Shown here: positions 1-12,220 of the stretch, in pieces
Numbering within the stretch: the stretch's first letter is position 1
How the letters are laid out: every line of letters starts with the position of its first letter
Assembly (NCBI RefSeq): GCF_030463535.1
Contig: NC_132880.1
Span: 40,615,842 to 40,679,841, forward strand
DNA length: 64,000 nucleotides
Direction of reading: 5' to 3'
From: Salminus brasiliensis
Lineage: Eukaryota; Chordata; Actinopteri; Characiformes; Bryconidae
Program-made: the position numbers and the translations under genes
Notes under the pieces: generated by a model
Seen by the model: only the letters and a program-made list of their open reading frames with translations
Told to the model about the DNA's origin: nothing
Databases searched by the model: none

Positions 1-1471
1 GAGCACTGTGTATTAACTTGTGTTTTGTGTGTCTGTGTCTGAGTAAGGCAGATTTACCTACTGTCTTTGTTCTGGTACCATGTATAACAGAGCAGGTTAC
101 ATTTCTTATACAATTAGCAGGCTATAGAATGCTATAATTATGATCACAGTGCTTCTGCAGATGGTAAATGTCGTATGTTTACATTGGTCTGGAAAACTAG
201 GTCAAAGCCTCTTCAGTCAGTGTGTGTTTAGGAGTCATTTCCGAGTCTTAACACACCAACATGCAGTAAAACCTGATGGTATATTCCAGCTTTAGGGGGA
301 GATATTTGCATTCCCTTCTGCACACTATGCCATTGTTAAGCATATTATTCACCTGGGTACCACCCTGGCCTGCTTATGCAAACAGTCTGGCCACTGTGGT
401 GATGTGAAGCACATAAGCATGTAATGAAATGTGACCAGGTGCACATCAGCATTTCATCACTGATACATTGCAGGAAATGTTTGTTACAGTGGCCAATGTA
501 GAGTAGAGCAGCTTCTCTGTAGGATGAAGGCCTGCACTCACGTACACACGCACACATATGTCACACAGCCTAAAGCTCATCCATGCAAGCGCTGCTCCGA
601 CCCCCACCACTCAGCTGAAGGGTAGGAGCCATCCAATCAGAAGGGTTGAGCCTGTGGAAGCCTTATATGGAGGCTATGCAGTGAGGGGCAGGATTGTTCA
701 GCAGCTGATTGCGCACCGTTTGGCTTTTGTTGTGTGACACTACTGTGTCTCTAGTTATCCCAAGGGGAAACTTCCATTTCACCCACGCTCATATGTGCCT
801 TTTATCTGCATTAAATATAGAAACACGCGTAAAACCCCAAACACTCTAACTGGGGCATTATATGAGGCATGCACATACACGCACACAGCTGAGGAAATGC
901 ACAGTAACAAGCAGAAAACAAAGCATTTAGCAGAGTTTCATGTTGTGTACAGTCACTTAAGGCTAGTTACTGTACTGTAACTGTGCTCATAGAAATAGTT
1001 ACTAAAGCTTGCTAATGTTCAGTAAGGTCTTTTTATGAGCATGCAAACTATACACTCAAGGTGCTATGAAAAAGATGGCAAAGAAGATCAACTATTTTTA
1101 AAAAGATATGTAAGTGTGAAGAACATTTAATTTGGTAAAGAACCATTACATCCACTTCCTTAGACCTTTAAAGCATTCTTTACATACATCTCTAAATATG
1201 TGCACCTTTACCTTTACCTTTACCTTTACATTACACACATCTCTTTATGGAACTGAAAAAGGGTTCTTCTGTGGCATCGCTCTAAGAACGCTTTGTAGCA
1301 CCTTTATTTTCAAAGGTGTACCCTGGTCAGAATCAAAACAATGTAGATACTAAAAGTGGAAAATAATCTCTTGAACTGCTTCCAAAAGAGATTTAGACCC
1401 CATTTACACCTGGTCACTTCATGTGACTAGTATGCAGATTGTATCCTGATAGGATTTCATTAAGATGAGTA
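1..1471. other. Non-coding stretch, no gene recognised
   Basis: No open frame here resembles a known protein and I see no run of splice-flanked exons. It contains a possible promoter-like patch around 633-690 (CCAAT at 633, a CArG box at 661), a short TTTACC tandem repeat near 1207-1229, and a copy of a dispersed fish repeat around 1120-1320 marked by the motif GGTTCTTCTGTGGCATCGCT. Confidence 0.5.
661..670 (+). promoter_or_regulatory. Perfect CArG box (SRF-type site)
   Basis: The decamer CCTTATATGG fits the CC(A/T)6GG consensus bound by serum response factor exactly. A CCAAT pentamer lies about 25 bases before it, in the spacing of a promoter. No coding exon was recognised downstream on either strand, so this may be a chance match, a distal enhancer, or the promoter of an unannotated transcript. 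Confidence 0.3.
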
Positions 1472-1653
1472 TTCTGGTCACCCCGCTTGGTGTAGCAGGG
1501 AGTTTTCTCAGTTGTACAAAGGTTCCTTAAAGCATCTTAAGAGGTTCCTCCATAAATTCAAAATGAAGAACCTCCAAACATTTCTCAAAGATATTGTACT
1601 ATCCAGTGCACAACTGAGAAAACTCTCTGCTACACCAAGCTGGGTGACCAGAA
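1472..1653. repeat. Long inverted repeat (foldback/MITE-like)
   Basis: Bases 1472-1518 and 1607-1653 are reverse complements at 44 of 47 positions by direct comparison. The 88-base loop contains a second, weaker inverted pair (AGGTTCCTCCAT and GAAGAACCTCC) resembling the dispersed GGTTCTT palindrome seen elsewhere in the window. The structure looks like a foldback or MITE-type element. It ends about 11 bases before the LINE tail. Confidence 0.75.
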
Positions 1654-1664
1654 AACCCATCTTA

Positions 1665-2590
1665 ATCAGAATCAGAATCAGAATCAGAATCTCTTTATTT
1701 CACCAAGTATGTTACCCATACAAGGAATTTGTCTTGGTGAGAGCAACACGCATGACAAGTAACAAAGAAACACAGAACACAGTCTTAAACTAAAGGAAAA
1801 TGACACTAAACAATAAATAGGGTAGGGGATAAATTAAAAAAAGTAGAAAGTACTAAAGGTAATAAAGGTAATAAAGAGCTGAAAAATATATTTACAGAAA
1901 AGAAAAGGACATCTGTACAGGTGTGCAAATAGTCATAGTGCAAAATAGGCAGAGTGCAAATAACTGTTCAGTCCGGTTTGGTACAGTTCAGTTGTAAGTT
2001 TAGAGGTTTACAGTGGGAGGTGACCACTGTGATTGAGGAGCGCTACAGCTCTGGGGAAGAAGCTGTTAGCATGACGTGTTGTGCTGGTTTTGATGGACCG
2101 CAGTCTTCTACCCGAGGGGAGTGTCTGGAAGAGGAGGTGTCCAGGATGTGAGGGGTCAGATGTAATCTTGCCAGCCCGCTTCCTCATCCTGCTGGAGTAG
2201 ATCTGCTGAAGTGATGGCAGGTTACATCCTATGATCCTCTCTGCTGTCCTGATGATGCGCTGGAGTTTGGTTCTTTCTTGTGAGGTGGAGGAACCAAACC
2301 AGATAGTTATGGAGGCTGTGATAATGGACTCGATGATCGCTGTGTAGAACTGGATCATCAGGGTCTGTGGCAGGTTGAATTTCTTGAGCTGTCTCAAGAA
2401 GTACATTCTTTGTTGAGCTTTCTTGATGATGGAGATGGTGTTTTTCTCCCATTTCAAGTCTCTGGAAATGGTGGTGCCCAGGAACTTGAGTGACTCCACC
2501 ATTGATACTGCAGTGTTGTTGATGTGGAGGGGGGGAAGGGTGGGTGGATTGCGTCGGAAGTCCACCACCATCTCTACAGTCTTTATGAAG
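1665..2590 (-). mobile_element. 5'-truncated L2/CR1-group LINE, 3' end
   Basis: Read on the minus strand, a 187-codon open stretch (2571 to 2008) carries the C-terminal half of a non-LTR reverse transcriptase ORF: a start-proximal VVDFRR segment, a KFLGTTI segment, then LPSGRRLRSIK and a final NSFFPRAVALLN, all typical of fish L2-like elements. After it comes a 3' untranslated tail with an AATAAA-like site and (GATTCT)n at 1665-1690, the usual tail repeat of this group. The catalytic core is absent, so this is a dead 5'-truncated copy. The ORF fragment has no internal stop, which suggests modest age. Confidence 0.8.
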
Positions 2591-3759
2591 CTGGTCTACC
2601 AGTTTTACCAGCTGACCTGTATAGGGTATGTTTTCTCATTGACCATCTGAAAAAGTGTCATTTTTGCAATAGGACCAAATGCACTGTACAAAAAACACTT
2701 TGTTGAATTGTCAATCAAGGAATATAGAAATAGATGTTGCCGCAACACAACATATAAAAACAAAATGTCCTGCTATACTCAAAACATACATATTTAAAGG
2801 AACCAAAGAACAGAAACCAAAAACGCCATTGTTGAATAATGAGTTCAGTACATGGATGTGACATACCGTGAACCTCAAACACTGTCTCTCTCACTCTTTA
2901 CTGACAAGAAAATCTGGCATAAACAAACCAGAGCTGCAAAACAGGCCAATTCCAAAACCCCTGAACTTTTTCGTAACAGTCTTGACTCATTATATTTACA
3001 CTCACAAAATCTACCCACACCCAGCCCACTAGAGAAAGCCTTTCAAACACTAAAACTGTGATAAAAAAAAAAAACTGAAATGACTTCAGGAGAATACGAT
3101 GTTGTTGAAACTCCAGACTCTGCAAGTTACAAAAACCAGACCTTGTGACCCTGTCTGCAGAAGGGGAGCTCAAAAGCCGCACACAGTGGCGCGAATGCTG
3201 GGGAAGTGGCCCAACCAACTTCCATCCATCTCTTCTCTCTAACTTCCACGACTTTGCCTGTGCTACTGGCTGCAGAAGAGGAGTTCAAAAGGTGTGGGAG
3301 CTAGGCTAAAAGTTAACCCAGCTGACCAGCTACAATCTCTCCTGCTAGCTAACCACACACTACATCTAGAGAACAACTGGAGGACTCATAGTACTACAAG
3401 ATCTGCTACAAGATCTTCTTACAGTGCTAAAATGCTTTTACTATGCATCATGTTATGCTTTCCTAGGCTATGTGACCTGAACCCACAAATCAGAGCAGAG
3501 CTCTTTAAAGAGTAATGACACCCCTAGCTCTGCGTTGGAAAGTTTAGGAGGGACAGGAGTAAAAAAGCAAACAGGAAGTCATATTGTTCTTCATTTCCCT
3601 GAAGCCATTAAATGCGTTAAATAAAGCGTTATATGAATGCAGATATTCAATTTGGAATAGGGTCAGGTTGTGTAAATATTAATATACATGACATAAAAAG
3701 TCTGGGTTGCACAGCCTGAACCTATTTCTCAGAGACATATACATTCCTGCAGCATCAGT

Positions 3760-3761
<2 letters not shown>

Positions 3762-3795
<34 letters not shown>

Positions 3796-3805
3796 TACAC
3801 ACACA
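3762..3805. repeat. (CA)n microsatellite
   Basis: An uninterrupted CA run from 3762 to 3793 followed by a short imperfect extension. Confidence 0.95.
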
Positions 3806-4574
3806 GATGAGAAGTGATTATGCTGAGTTTAGTGTGTAGCTGTTCCTGGCAGAGTCCACTAACGAGCAGTGGGTTATTATGCAACTGTCCACAAGGATAA
3901 AACATGATGTCTAACCTAGATATTTGATTGCACTACTCTAAAAACACAGTTATCGTGCTGACCTGGCTGTATTTGTATCTCTGCATTAATGTCAATGCTT
4001 CAGACACTCACTGGATGTAGAAGCAAACAGGCACAGATAGGTAAAGCTAAACAGATGTTGTACTTTGTCTTCCCCACAGACTAAACCCCATATGGCTTTG
4101 GCCTTCTGTGCTCGGCTGACTTTCATCTCTCTTTCCTCTGCAACTCACACATCCTTTACCTCAGCCTGCCCTTTAAATTCAGCGGGGGATTATAGTCCTA
4201 CATCGCATGATTAAATTCAACACAGTTTAGCTGTGTTCACTCATCAACAGCACAATTAAGCCCTGATAAAAAAATGAAAAGGCTTGCTCTTGAGCAGCCA
4301 GCCAGTATCTCCTCTAGTGCAGTATTATTATGGGGTCTGCACTAGCTATACAAATTTGTAATTATCCAGGCAATGAGTGTGATGAATTAAACATGAAGGG
4401 GCATTTTCTCCAGCTGGTGCAAGTGCACTGTTTGAGATATCTTCACGGAAATCTTGCAAGGAGGCTCAGACGCTCTTAAAGATTAAACTCTTTTTTAAAA
4501 TAATTTTTTACCCAATAGTCCTCCCCTATTTTAGTTCCCCTCAGTACTCTCCCCCATCACATGTAATGCTCTCG

Positions 4575-4870
4575 ACACTGGAACGGTGAGACTTTACCCA
4601 TGCCTCCTCCAACACTGCCTTTTTTTGTACTGCCACCGATGCAACGTCACCAGACAACCAACGTGCTCAGAGGAATGTGCTGGGTACCCAGCTTTGATGC
4701 TTCAGCTACCAGAGACCCATGCCTACCAGCATTACACTGAAGTGATGTCGGGGGAGAGAGAGAGAACCCACCCGGAGAAAGCAAGGCCAAGGCAAAGCAA
4801 TGCTCTCTCAGGCTCCGGCTGATGTTGGCAAGCAGCATGACCTGGGATCCAAACCAACAATCCTCAGGTC
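4575..4870. repeat. Dispersed repeat, copy 1 (family F)
   Basis: The segment shares the motif GCCACCGATGCAACGTCAC and a CCAGCATT...GTGATG.GGGGA pattern with a second segment at about 41490-41820. Two copies inside one window indicate an interspersed repeat of unknown class; boundaries are approximate. Confidence 0.5.
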
Positions 4871-6379
4871 ACAGTTCTAGCACCTTAGTCCACTGGACCG
4901 CTCAGAGCCTTCCTTAAAAGTGAAACTCTTAATGGAAAACTGTAATCTTTGGGATAGTTGAATAAGGAGAGTTTGGTACATGGAACTGACATAGAGCAAA
5001 CACGGATGCCTTCTCCTCCAAATACAAATCCGGCATAAACAACTCAGAACTGGAAAACAGGCCATTTTCAAAAGATCTGCACTAGACTAAAGGTCAACTA
5101 TGGCTGTTTTTGGTACATAAACCCATACAAATGCTGTGAAAGTGAAAAGATATTAGATGTAAGCCTTTTAAAGAATCATTTTGCTGAAAGAGATTTGTGA
5201 GAACTGTTTTAAAAAAGTTTCTAGAACTGTAATCTTTAAGCATATTTGTTACAGTGTAGTTAGAGCTTGGCAAATCCCTTTGGACTAGGGGTTAGTTGAG
5301 ACATCCTTGTTTGAGAAGGCTTTATTTATTTAGTACAAATATCTGTGAATGCAGAAGACCATGTGCAAAAAAGAGAAGTTGTGATGTTGGATGATCGCTA
5401 CCCCACCTTCCATCTTCTGTAAACTTCTCATGTTGGAGAGACAAGGCTTGTTACATTATGTAACCGCTGGCACCTTACTTTCTACCTTCCTGAAAGTCCA
5501 AACTTTGAACTTTATGGAGGGAGAAAAAAGGCCACAGTGTTCTGGAGCTTCTTTTTTCTGTCACAGCTTATCCTCTGAAATATGCAAAAGCCCAGCATCT
5601 GGAAAAAGCTCTCTGTTGTCATGTTATTTTTGAAAGTGGCCATGTGCACTGTGCGTTGGGCTGAAAAAAATCATGCATTAGGTGCGGGTGCTTGCTCTCA
5701 CGGAGCACCTTAACACGGCTGTGCTCTTTTGTGTTGTGTTATTGGTAATATGGGATGTGTTTTTAGCACTGTCACAAGAATTCACAGCCAACACATTCAG
5801 GAGGAAAAGCCACTCCAAAAGAAAGACCTCTTTAAACGCTCCCTTGATTTTCTTGATAGGGGCTGGCGTGGGAACAAACACAGTCGAGATACATGGAAAT
5901 CTTGCGTTGAACTCTTTGAACCTTGCAGCTGTTACTGTGCTACACTGTTTCACTTTTCAGCAAACAAAAAATCTTAATCAGTGTGTATCAGGTTATTTTG
6001 CCCTGATTGAAGTCTCCGATACAGGGCTGATCTGATCTTTGTGTTTGTATACACATGTGTGTGTTTCTATAATGAGACATTCTGGACTGATTGATTTAGT
6101 TTAGTAGAGATGTTTCCAGTCTGACTCACCTCCCTGACCAATCAGCTTCCAGCTCCTTGAAAACACTGCAGTCAGATCACTTGTTGTTGTTTGTGTTTTG
6201 TGAAATGACTGGTTTATAGTTGGTGAATGCGCTGTGACTGGGCTTTCTATAGCTATTATAGTGTGTATTAGCATTAGTGTTAACTCCCTTCTCGTTATTA
6301 TTTTCCTTAGGAGAACGTCCACACTGTTGCCGGCTGCTGTAAATGTTGCCTTGAGGCCACTAGATAGAGCTCTGAACAC

Positions 6380-6505
6380 TGTGCTTAAGACAAAGACTCG
6401 TAACTGGAATCGGATTAAAATAGCCGATTTATGATCCATTAAAAATATTCCTGGATCGACCCTGATCCCAATCCACTGTATCGGATCTGCACGCCCCTAG
6501 TGGAT
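6380..6505. repeat. hAT-like non-autonomous repeat fragment
   Basis: The string pattern CTGGATCGACCCTGATCCCA followed by a GGATCTG..CGCCCCTA end also appears near 60690-60755 (CTGGATCGGCCTCCCATCCC). In fish genomes such 'GGATCGG..CCCGATCC' tails belong to short hAT-type elements; the class is from memory. Confidence 0.4.
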
Positions 6506-7439
6506 TGTGCTTGCCAGGACATCAGTTACTGTCACCTCTAGGTTCCACAGAGTATTATTGATCATGGAAGCTGAAATTGTATTCTTCTCAGAAAAGTGGG
6601 CTGGTCTTTTCGGGGGGATAGCTGTTATTCTGGTATGATACAGACTATAAACACTGGGAATGTGTCTAAAAACCATGTAGCTCAGGTTTCATGCAGACCA
6701 GGTACACATAAACCATACGGCCCTCTCTCTGAGCTAAGACTGATCTATTTGGGAATATAGGTCATGTTTGGTAGCTATTCTTTCTGAGCCTTTTCCTATA
6801 GAAAAAACATCCAGTCTGCGTGAGTAGGGCTTTAACATTTAGCTCCGGGCCTCAGTTGTACTAATGCCGTCACTGTAATGTCCCTATTAATCCATTTGAT
6901 TCAGAGGAGGCACACTAAAGCCAGATGCTGCAAGGCTAATGAGTCACAAAGCTAAGACCCATCCCCCCACCACACACACACACACACACAGTGCAGATGA
7001 ATCAGGTGGCTCCAAGTGAATCAGGTGTGGCACATCTTCCACTTAACTGCTTCTCCTCCAGCATTTAGAGCGTTTTTTTTTTCAGTCGCATGATCTTCAT
7101 GTTAGAGTTCCTCTCGGACCTCCATCTAAAACTGATGTCTGGCAAAATGAGAGGAAGTCTTGCAAAATTGGGGGTTGGGTCTACTTCACACGACTGATCA
7201 TGTGATTACATTTGAATCTAGAAGACCCTGCTAATGGGTTTTGTGATGAAAAATGCAATCCAGTCCCTCGGGACTCCAGAGCTAGTTAAGAAAGGAGAGA
7301 GAAAAGAGACAAAGGGTTTAGGCACTAAATCTTTTATTCCAGTATGACAGTGGGAATGTTTACACCCACGGCCTAAACTTCTGCTAATGAGTTAATTATT
7401 GGACATTTTACATTGGACATCAAGTCCTGATGTTGGATA

Positions 7440-7685
7440 TTTAAGCTTTTATTATTAAATGGGGGTCTTTAGACCTCTCTATCTTATGCCTGCTATTAGG
7501 CATGGTGTCAATAGATTCATGTTTATCTGCTCCATAGTCCTATTCAATTGTAAAAACATTTCTACATGGTCTAGATAAGCTGTATGTGTGTGCATTTGCA
7601 CATCTATGTCAGCAATGGGTGCAGCTTAAAGTAGCTGAATGCATTCCTTATAAGGTGTGTCCACAAACATTTTGCATCTTGGTAA
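7440..7685. mobile_element. MITE family A, partial copy
   Basis: It shares TTAGGCATGGTGTC, CATGTTTATCTGC, a 'TCCTATTC.ATTG' segment, and the end GTGTGTCCACAAACATTT with copies near 11376, 17012, 34888, 49000 and 49825. The first terminus looks lost or divergent. Ends of intact copies read GGACAAAAGTATTGGGACACC and GGTGTCCACAAACATTTGGA. Confidence 0.65.
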
Positions 7686-8210
7686 ACTGATTGTCCCAAT
7701 TTGAATAATTTACAGATCTATAAATAAAAGAGCTAGCTTTACATGGCAGAATATCATATAAGCAATATTCATTTACACCCTCTGCACTCGTTTACATGTG
7801 TGGCCTAATTGTTGATGACTCACCATTTGTTTTCAATAATGCTTCCCATCATGCATTAGCTGTGTCCTCAACATTTTGACTGTGCTTCAGTGACTTCAAG
7901 TCATGCACTACTGGCAAGACACATGACCAGCGTAGAGGCCAAGAAGATGAATCAGTTCTGTATCGCATATTAAAGTGTTTCTGTTCACTTTCACATGAGC
8001 ACCCTTCTACATCCTTGGAACTGAGTGGAAGAAGAAGTGTTACTCAAGCCAAATGCTTCCCAAGCCACTCATGAGAAAACAGCACCAACAGGGATGGAAT
8101 GACTGGAGTCCTCAAGATCCACTGACAAATTCACCAGTAGTTCATTACCATTGTCTGAACGAAACCATATATCCCCAAAATAGTACTTTACCAGGACCAT
8201 AAACTGTTTT

Positions 8211-8242
8211 AATAATATAATAATAATAATAATAATAATAAT
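8211..8242. repeat. (TAA)n microsatellite
   Basis: About ten TAA/ATA triplets in a row. Confidence 0.9.
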
Positions 8243-8864
8243 ATGATTTGTTATATATATATATTAGATCATATATTGTGTCATTTAGCCTCACTTTTTA
8301 AATCTATGTTTGATATGTGTAATAATTATTAACATGTCTATATTTACACTGTTATTGTGATTGTCATTAAAGCCATCATATTTTCATATGTCCACTATTT
8401 CAGCCTGTAACAGTTTAGCTCGGTCATTTAAATTTTTTTTCATTTACACATGAATACTTTACAATTACAAATGTGCCATAGAATGCATTTATTGAGCATT
8501 TTAGGTACAATTTTATTTGATGTTCAAACAAAAGATATGTGAGTTTGGTTGGGGTGAAAAATGCCCAGAAGTGGTTTAACACACCCATTTACAACCCTGT
8601 TATTTTGCTCTAAAATTAAACGTGTTCAAATTACGTACTATTTACTAATAGCGTACATTATAGACTATATACTTATCTTAGTAGTGTGGGCTCAGCAGGT
8701 TAGTACACAAAACTAGTCAGTTTTTTTTTATTAACGGGAAGTAATGAAGCATTATGCCAACACCAAGTATGCAGTGCTGCACAGCATTATCCACCAGTTA
8801 AAAAAATACTAGTATCCATCATTACCACACTGCTCCACACAAACCAACCTGCTCGGATTATGTA

Positions 8865-8869
<5 letters not shown>

Positions 8870-8906
<37 letters not shown>
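8870..8906. repeat. Poly(T) tract
   Basis: Thirty-seven consecutive T residues. On the minus strand this could be the poly(A) tail of a retroposed sequence, but I did not find a recognisable body next to it. Confidence 0.9.
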
Positions 8907-8909
<3 letters not shown>

Positions 8910-10598
8910 TACAGTTGCAAAAAAAGCCTCTTCTGAGCAGGAAAAATGCAAAATGGTCATGTAAAAAACAGCCTATGGCCCGCTGGCAGTTCGAAAGTGT
9001 TATTACAAACAGTTTGTACAGAAGTCCTTGTAGTTTCTGATTAATACACCATAGTGTAGAATAAGCCTTTCTGTGTTGAGGGGTTAAGGCTGTTTTTGGT
9101 ACACGAATGAATCCACACAAACTTCATAAATGGGCTTCAGGGATAAGAAATATATGTAACCAAAACTGTCCCTGCAAAGCAACATGATCTGATATCTTAT
9201 TACAAGGTTTTGATATTAAGTATAAGGTTGTACTAGGACAACCATGATATACTTCATGTGGAGCTGCAGTAATAAGGTTAGCTGCTTCAGCATGGTGGAC
9301 TCACACTTGACCTTAAGCACACTCAGCTCAATTAGTCATATTTAGCGAGGTGAATGCACTTTACATGATTAGCCAGGCATGCTGAAGCCAAAGCTGCACT
9401 GTATAGGCATAGCCTCAATGCCAAGTTCTAATGAATTCAGTGGCCTATGATTCACACCCATTCTAGCAACTGAGCAAAAGGACAATTTAGCCCAAAATGG
9501 ATACTTCCCTAATCACAGGCTGTTTGATCAAACCATGTACAGTAATCAGCTATTAGCATGACCATGAATGACTAGAAGATCAGAGTGGCATATATCATGA
9601 CTTTCTAGCTGGAGGTTTATTAGATTACAATAAAGGCCTCTTAAAACGAAGAGGAAACATATTCACGTACATTAAAGGTACTTAGAGAACCAGTGACCTC
9701 CACACTGAACTGATGTGCATTCAGCTGGCCCTACTGTAACCCATTACAACAGCTGTAATTAAAAATCCATAATTACCGCTTCTCTGGAGAATCAAATGAA
9801 GTTAATAAGTAGCTTCTGCAGCTCACAAAGATCCCATTCACTGGCATGCTTTTATGGACCAAAGCACTATCATTATTCAAAATAACACAATGCTTCTGAA
9901 GATGGAGGTTGAAGTGCGACACTGAGTTTGAGTCTAAATGACAGTGATGTGAGCAGAGTGAAACTAGGCTTACCAGCTGAATCAGCTGAATAGTCCATGT
10001 GTTAAACAGGAATAAGCGAGAAATTCTGTTATATCGCAAAAGGTTTAATCCCAGCTGAAGCTTCCTCCAAACAGGTCAGATCTAATGCAGGATCAGTGAC
10101 CTCAGCAGGGAGCTTAATTGACATTGTAGTTAGTGACTTCCCAAACTAACGCATTTTAGGGCTAATTATTCAGAAATGACGGAACCAACGCCAGCTGACT
10201 AAGATTTTCCGCTAGTGGGGATTAAAAGCTATGCTACTGACCTGAACTAGTAAATATAGCAATGAATGCTAACATTAGTTCAATTACACTACATGTCTGT
10301 ACTGTTTTTGTGGACTGTCGAAATGCCATCAGTTCTGTTTCATTCAAAAGTTTTCATGTAGCCAAGTACAGTTCACATGCCTGGATGTGTGCGAAGATGC
10401 ATCAGGGGGTGACTCGTGCGGACTTGGTACAGCCAAATATCCCAGAATGCATTACACAATATGCTGCTGTTTAAACTGTAGATCTACTGCACAGCATCTT
10501 CACATCCTTGGGAGTTTGTACTTGCCAAGTCCATATTACCAAGTACACTATTTGGCTTTGTATTAAGAATCCCTTTTAATCTATTTTAACAAGTAATA

Positions 10599-10754
10599 GG
10601 GGCGGTGGTGGCTCAGCGGTTAGAGCGCCGGGTTATTCATAACAGGGTTGTGGGTTCGATTCCCGGGCTTGGCAAGCTGCCACTGTTGGGCCCTTGAGCA
10701 TGGCCCTTTACCCTCTCTGCTCCCCGGGTGCTGGAGTTGGCTGCCCACTGCTCT

Positions 10755-10827
<73 letters not shown>

Positions 10828-10925
10828 CACTGCCCCTAGCTCACTAGTGTGAGTGTGAGTTCACTACCACAGATGGGTTAAATGCGGAGGACCCATTTCA
10901 CTGTACAGTGCACACTGTACAGTGA
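10599..10925 (+). mobile_element. tRNA-derived SINE with internal (GT)n
   Basis: The 5' part has RNA polymerase III promoter boxes: an A-box-like TGGCTCAGCGG at 10609 and a B box GGTTCGATTCC at 10653-10663. The body (AAGCTGCCACTGTTGGGCCC ... GGGTTAAATGCGGAGGACCC) matches a SINE type I associate with catfish and characin genomes. A long GT run at 10757-10824 sits in the middle. A second, truncated copy lies near 18414. It is not a functional tRNA gene, because the acceptor arms do not pair. Confidence 0.85.
10757..10824. repeat. (GT)n microsatellite inside the SINE
   Basis: Roughly 34 uninterrupted GT units, among the longest simple repeats in the window. Some SINE copies of this type carry a short GT run at this spot, so this looks like expansion from an internal seed. 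Confidence 0.95.
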
Positions 10926-11375
10926 CAAATATGTGCACCTACCTAATGTATACTTTAAAAAATGCCAATGCATTTATTAAGTATTTTAGAATGTTATTTG
11001 ATGCAGAAGGTACGCAAGCTTAGTTAAGCTGCAAAAATACCCAGATGTGTTACACACCCATTTACAACCTTGTACTTTTGCCCAGGAATTGAACATGCAG
11101 TTTTCCCTGTTATGGTGAGCTCGTGAATAATTTGAGGAGCTCTGCTCAGATTGTCTGGTTTACATCACTGCAGCGGCCCATAACATAGGATAGCTTTTCT
11201 TTTTAGCACCGTAACAAGATCATTGTCATTATTTAGTGCGTTGTGTGTTAAGTGTGTTATTAAAGTGTTGCTGTCGTTTCAGTGTGGTGAGAGGTGAAGA
11301 GATGCTAAACTGGTCAGCTCTAGAGTGAGTTTTTGGCCTAGCACGAGCTGCGCTGCTCTGAGGGGTACCTTCCCC

Positions 11376-11535
11376 ACTGGCCAATAGGTTCATGTTTATC
11401 TGCACCAGAGAGTCATATTCTATTGACAATACGTCTCTACAGGGACTAGATGAGCTGTGTGTGTGCATTTGCACATTTGTTGCATCCATTGAATAGAAGG
11501 GGTGTCCACAAACATTTGGAGATAAAGTGTATTTA
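11376..11535. mobile_element. MITE family A copy
   Basis: The segment runs from GGTTCATGTTTATCTGCACC through CTACAGGGACTAGATGAGCT to GGGGTGTCCACAAACATTTG, matching the other family A copies. The first terminus is missing or diverged. Confidence 0.65.
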
Positions 11536-11671
11536 TGAATAATAAAAGAAAATTCAAGTATTATTTGTTTACAAACATGAGCATACAGATTACATATATA
11601 TGCAGAAAGACTCTCAGTAAATGTACGACTCTCAGTAAATGAAACACTCTTTGATTAAGATAAACCAACGT

Positions 11672-11677
11672 TTTATT
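11672..11677 (-). terminator. Candidate poly(A) signal of plekho1
   Basis: TTTATT on the plus strand reads AATAAA on the minus strand, about 545 bases after the plekho1 stop codon. A second AATAAA lies much nearer the stop, at 12143-12148. Either could be used. Confidence 0.4.
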
Positions 11678-12220
11678 TTCAAAGTATGTGCATGTTCATT
11701 TCTCTAATATAGTAAAAAGTAACAATGTACAAATTCACATTATGGCCAAGTGGCCTATAGGGGCATGACAACATCACCACAGGGTTTATGCCTGTCTGGG
11801 TCACGGACAAATCTGACCTAGAACTGAAACTCACTGCTCAAAAACTCATCACACACTCCCTGAAACAGATTTAACCTTCAGGGCCACTGTGAAAAAGTGT
11901 GCCACAAACCTGTGAGGTTCACTGAGGGTGGTATAACAAAAAATCCAATCTTCTGTTAACAACAGCAAAAAAGTTCACTTCTACATTAAAACGGAAAAGG
12001 GTACAACTTTCAGTAAAATTACAGTAGTCATTTACAGGGCGATTCAAGGGACTGGACTGCTGAAGAGCCAATAAATAATGTTGCAATGAAAAAGATTTAC
12101 TGGGGAAAACAGTAATAAAAAGTTCCCAGTGCATTTTATCTATTTATTGTGCAGTGTTAGGTCATTTGTTGGCAATAGGCATATGAGTTATTTAAAGCAC
12201 TGTGACTGGCTATTGGGGCA

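Larger units (their letters stand above)
2600..10598. other. 8-kb repeat-bearing stretch without recognised genes
   Basis: Both strands carry only short open frames with no recognisable protein family. Contents I can name are a CA microsatellite (3762-3805), a dispersed repeat near 4575-4870, a hAT-like fragment near 6380-6505, a MITE near 7440-7685, a TAA repeat (8211-8242) and a poly(T) run (8870-8906). The rest looks like unique AT-rich intergenic DNA. Confidence 0.5.

Noticed and set aside
2008-2571. Independent host gene of 187 codons
   Set aside because: The sequence is the C-terminal part of a LINE reverse transcriptase ORF followed by the LINE 3' tail.
10599-10675. Possible tRNA gene
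   Set aside because: A and B boxes are present, but the stems of a tRNA do not form and the sequence continues into a SINE body; a second truncated copy supports SINE identity.
10648-10839. Open frame ending in a long Val-Cys repeat
   Set aside because: It is the translation of the SINE body and its GT microsatellite, not a protein.
1-11900. An ANP32E-like gene expected downstream of PLEKHO1 by human gene order
   Set aside because: I looked for leucine-rich repeat exons and an acidic tail on both strands and saw none; the gene would lie beyond the window or elsewhere.
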